DNA of 6,801 bases from Planctomycetota bacterium (lineage in GTDB: Bacteria > Planctomycetota > Phycisphaerae > WQYP01). Below, one piece after another: positions 5,530 through 6,801 of the stretch (positions within the stretch are counted from its first letter, which is position 1; every line of letters starts with the position of its first letter). Location of the stretch: assembly GCA_023489375.1 (NCBI GenBank), contig JAMDCX010000076.1, positions 1 to 6,801 on the forward strand, given 5' to 3'. The notes under the pieces are model-generated. The model was not told the origin of the DNA. It did not search any database and saw only the letters and a program-made list of their open reading frames with translations. The position numbers and the translations under genes were made by a program.

Positions 5530-5733
5530 CCATGCGAAGCAGGGACTGTAATTATCTCCAATTTCCAATTTCTAATTTCAAATCTCGGATACGCGATGGG
5601 ACACTGTTTGTACCTTGCAACATCGCAACGCCTTGCGACGGCTGGTTATCTTTTCTCAAATTTCAAATTTCAGATATGCGGTGGTCACCTCAGGCCGTGG
5701 TTTCGGATGCGGCCAACACGCCAGCGTAAAAGA
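5530..5733. repeat. Convergent spacer with two heptamer-repeat blocks
   Basis: CAATTTC is repeated at 5559-5565 and 5566-5572, followed by TAATTTC (5573-5579) and AAATCTC (5580-5586). A second block has AAATTTC at 5658-5664 and 5665-5671. Between them, TCGCAA (5623-5628) and TTGCGA (5633-5638) form a 6-bp hairpin. No hairpin with an adjacent U-run is seen for either converging gene, so termination here is unexplained. Small open frames in the spacer read FQISNFK-like strings, which are repeat artefacts. Confidence 0.65.
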
Positions 5734-6522
5734 TTACCGGGAAGGTATGTCCAGCGTGAGGCCGTCGTAGGCGACGCGAACATGCGGTGGCAAATCCGCT
5801 TCAATGAGTTTATGCAATACATCATGTGACAAATGTGTGAAATAGGCACGCCGTGGTTGCAGATCGGCGATAATGTCCAGCGCCTCTGTGAATGAAAGAT
5901 GCGTTGGATGAGGACGCGGGCGCAAGGCGTCAATGATCAGGGTATCTAGATTGCGGAGCATGGCGCGGGAAATTGCGGGAATAGCGGCGCAATCTGTACA
6001 ATAAGCAAAGTCGCCTATGCGGAAGCCTGATACCACGGTGCGCCCATGCGGCAACGCGATGGGTTGCCAGGTTACGCCCAATATATCCACCGGACCGTCT
6101 ATGATTCGTGGTTCCAATTCCGGGCGGTATACGCCGACTTCATCTGGTGCGGCAAAAGCATAGGGAAACACACGCTGCAGTGTCTGCATGGTTGCCGCCG
6201 CTGCATAAATCGGCAGGGGTGCGCCCAAAAGTGTATTGTAGCGGCGAACATCATCCAGACCGAAGATATGATCGGCGTGACCATGCGTAAAGACGACCGC
6301 ATGAATTAAATCCACTTTATTGGCAATGGCTTGAAGCCGCAGTTCCGGGGCGGTGTCCACCAGGACCGATTTGCCGCCATAAGACACCAGAATGCTGGAT
6401 CGTGTGCGTCGGTCGCGCGCATCGGTACTGGAACACACCGGACAGTGACACCCGATCATCGGTACACCAGCCGACGTACCGGAACCAAGCACAATAATTC
6501 GCAATTCAGGTGTTTTCCTCAT
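5734..6522 (-). CDS. PhnP-like metallo-beta-lactamase-fold phosphodiesterase
   Basis: 262 residues, predicted cytoplasmic two-metal hydrolase. The N-terminal GSGTSAGVP (13-21) and the cysteine set C25-C27-C30 (GCHCPVC) match the PhnP subgroup, where such cysteines hold an extra structural zinc. The core motif THGHADH (79-85) gives H80, H82, D84 and H85. H159 (LPHG), D177 (CTD), H205/H208 (HPTHLS) and H230 (FTHLSHD) complete the metal sites and the PhnP-type C-terminus. E. coli PhnP cleaves 5-phosphoribosyl 1,2-cyclic phosphate in phosphonate use, but no C-P lyase genes are near, so another cyclic phosphodiester or nucleotide substrate is equally possible. ATG 6522 has no clear Shine-Dalgarno. 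A TTG seven codons in (6504) would still keep the LGSGTSAG strand, so the start is slightly uncertain. Transcribed alone, convergent to the 3201-5529 operon and divergent from the response regulator. Confidence 0.85.
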   Translation of the reverse strand: MRKTPELRIIVLGSGTSAGVPMIGCHCPVCSSTDARDRRTRSSILVSYGGKSVLVDTAPELRLQAIANKVDLIHAVVFTHGHADHIFGLDDVRRYNTLLGAPLPIYAAAATMQTLQRVFPYAFAAPDEVGVYRPELEPRIIDGPVDILGVTWQPIALPHGRTVVSGFRIGDFAYCTDCAAIPAISRAMLRNLDTLIIDALRPRPHPTHLSFTEALDIIADLQPRRAYFTHLSHDVLHKLIEADLPPHVRVAYDGLTLDIPSR

Positions 6523-6713
6523 AAGCGTAAATTAAGCGGCATTAATTTTTGAAGCAAGTGGAAAACTTATGCCGATAAATTGGCGGTTGCCATCGACGTA
6601 GTCAGGGAACTACTTGCGATAAACGGAAATCCAGGCCATTTAACAGATGGGAAAGATTCAATGAACACAATGGAACATGATTATTGCTAAGGTATATTAA
6701 AAGGACCAATGGC
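6523..6713. other. Divergent intergenic region, no convincing promoter
   Basis: This spacer should hold the promoters for the minus-strand phosphodiesterase and the plus-strand response regulator. TATATT at 6693-6698 is a plausible -10 box, but it has no good -35 and lies only 16 bases before the GTG start. On the minus strand only weak TTGCTT/TTAATT-like boxes are seen. No repeats or RNA genes are evident. Confidence 0.3.
6699..6705 (+). promoter_or_regulatory. Ribosome binding site fixing the GTG start at 6714
   Basis: AAAAGGA lies eight bases before GTG 6714. The ATG at 6709 is closed by TGA after two codons, and the in-frame ATG at 6738 has no Shine-Dalgarno, so GTG 6714 is the best start. 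Confidence 0.65.
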
Positions 6714-6801
6714 GTGACAGACAAGCCTTTTGAAATCATGAGTTTTTTAATTGTGGAAGATGATGTTGGACGTTTGATGTCCCTGGCGGAGGCCTTTACT
6801 G
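6714..6801 (+). CDS. Response regulator, N-terminus only (cut by window end)
   Basis: Only 29 codons are in the window, starting at GTG 6714. The sequence SFLIVEDDVGRLMSLAEAF is the first beta strand and helix of a CheY-like receiver domain. The acidic pair E15-D16-D17 that binds magnesium follows the hydrophobic strand, and L-x-x-L-x-x-AF packs on helix 1. In such proteins a partner histidine kinase phosphorylates an aspartate near residue 55-60, beyond this window. The output domain (DNA-binding, NtrC-type, other) cannot be told. Frame and motif are clear; family assignment within receivers is not possible from this fragment. Confidence 0.75.
   Translation, partial: MTDKPFEIMSFLIVEDDVGRLMSLAEAFT

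Overview
The window looks like a chromosomal segment from a planctomycete-like bacterium, possibly of the Phycisphaerae type. This is an inference from the style of several proteins (a small solitary kinase-fold protein, a four-helix membrane protein with an RRLDP...RNQL pattern, an anchored 3D-domain protein) and from spacers filled with short degenerate repeats. It is not based on any search. I see no CRISPR array, prophage, tRNA, rRNA or recognisable defence system. Seven protein genes are supported; the last is cut by the window edge.

Region by region: bases 1-125 are the 3' tail of a group II intron (domains V and VI), running off the left edge. A kinase-fold gene (230-1069, +) follows about 100 bases later. 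Bases 1070-1640 hold no convincing gene, only patches of short repeats. A complete minus-strand transcription unit follows: extended -10 promoter (2378-2386), Shine-Dalgarno, secreted Pro/Tyr-rich repeat protein (1706-2326) and an intrinsic terminator (1641-1673). Bases 2390-3200 form a long gene-free stretch with a row of hairpins (2510-2690), a good sigma70-like promoter (2797-2825) and a second structured stretch leading to the next gene.

Bases 3201-5529 (+) hold a likely operon: a membrane-anchored 3D-domain protein (predicted to act on peptidoglycan), a YdjC/ChbG-type carbohydrate deacetylase 21 bases later, and a four-helix membrane protein of unknown function. The 160-base gap before the membrane protein is bridged by three tiny reading frames joined by ATGA-type overlaps. 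The operon converges on a minus-strand PhnP-like metallo-beta-lactamase-fold phosphodiesterase (5734-6522). Their shared spacer carries two blocks of seven-base repeats. The window ends in the first 29 codons of a response regulator (6714 onward, +).

The genes do not form one obvious pathway. The common theme of the central part is the cell envelope: a secreted repeat protein, a wall-active 3D-domain protein, a polysaccharide deacetylase and a membrane protein. The most unusual features are the intron tail, the two structured non-coding stretches and the chain of overlapping mini-frames. I did not find a clear previously undescribed system. The structured region 2500-3200 is the best candidate for something new.
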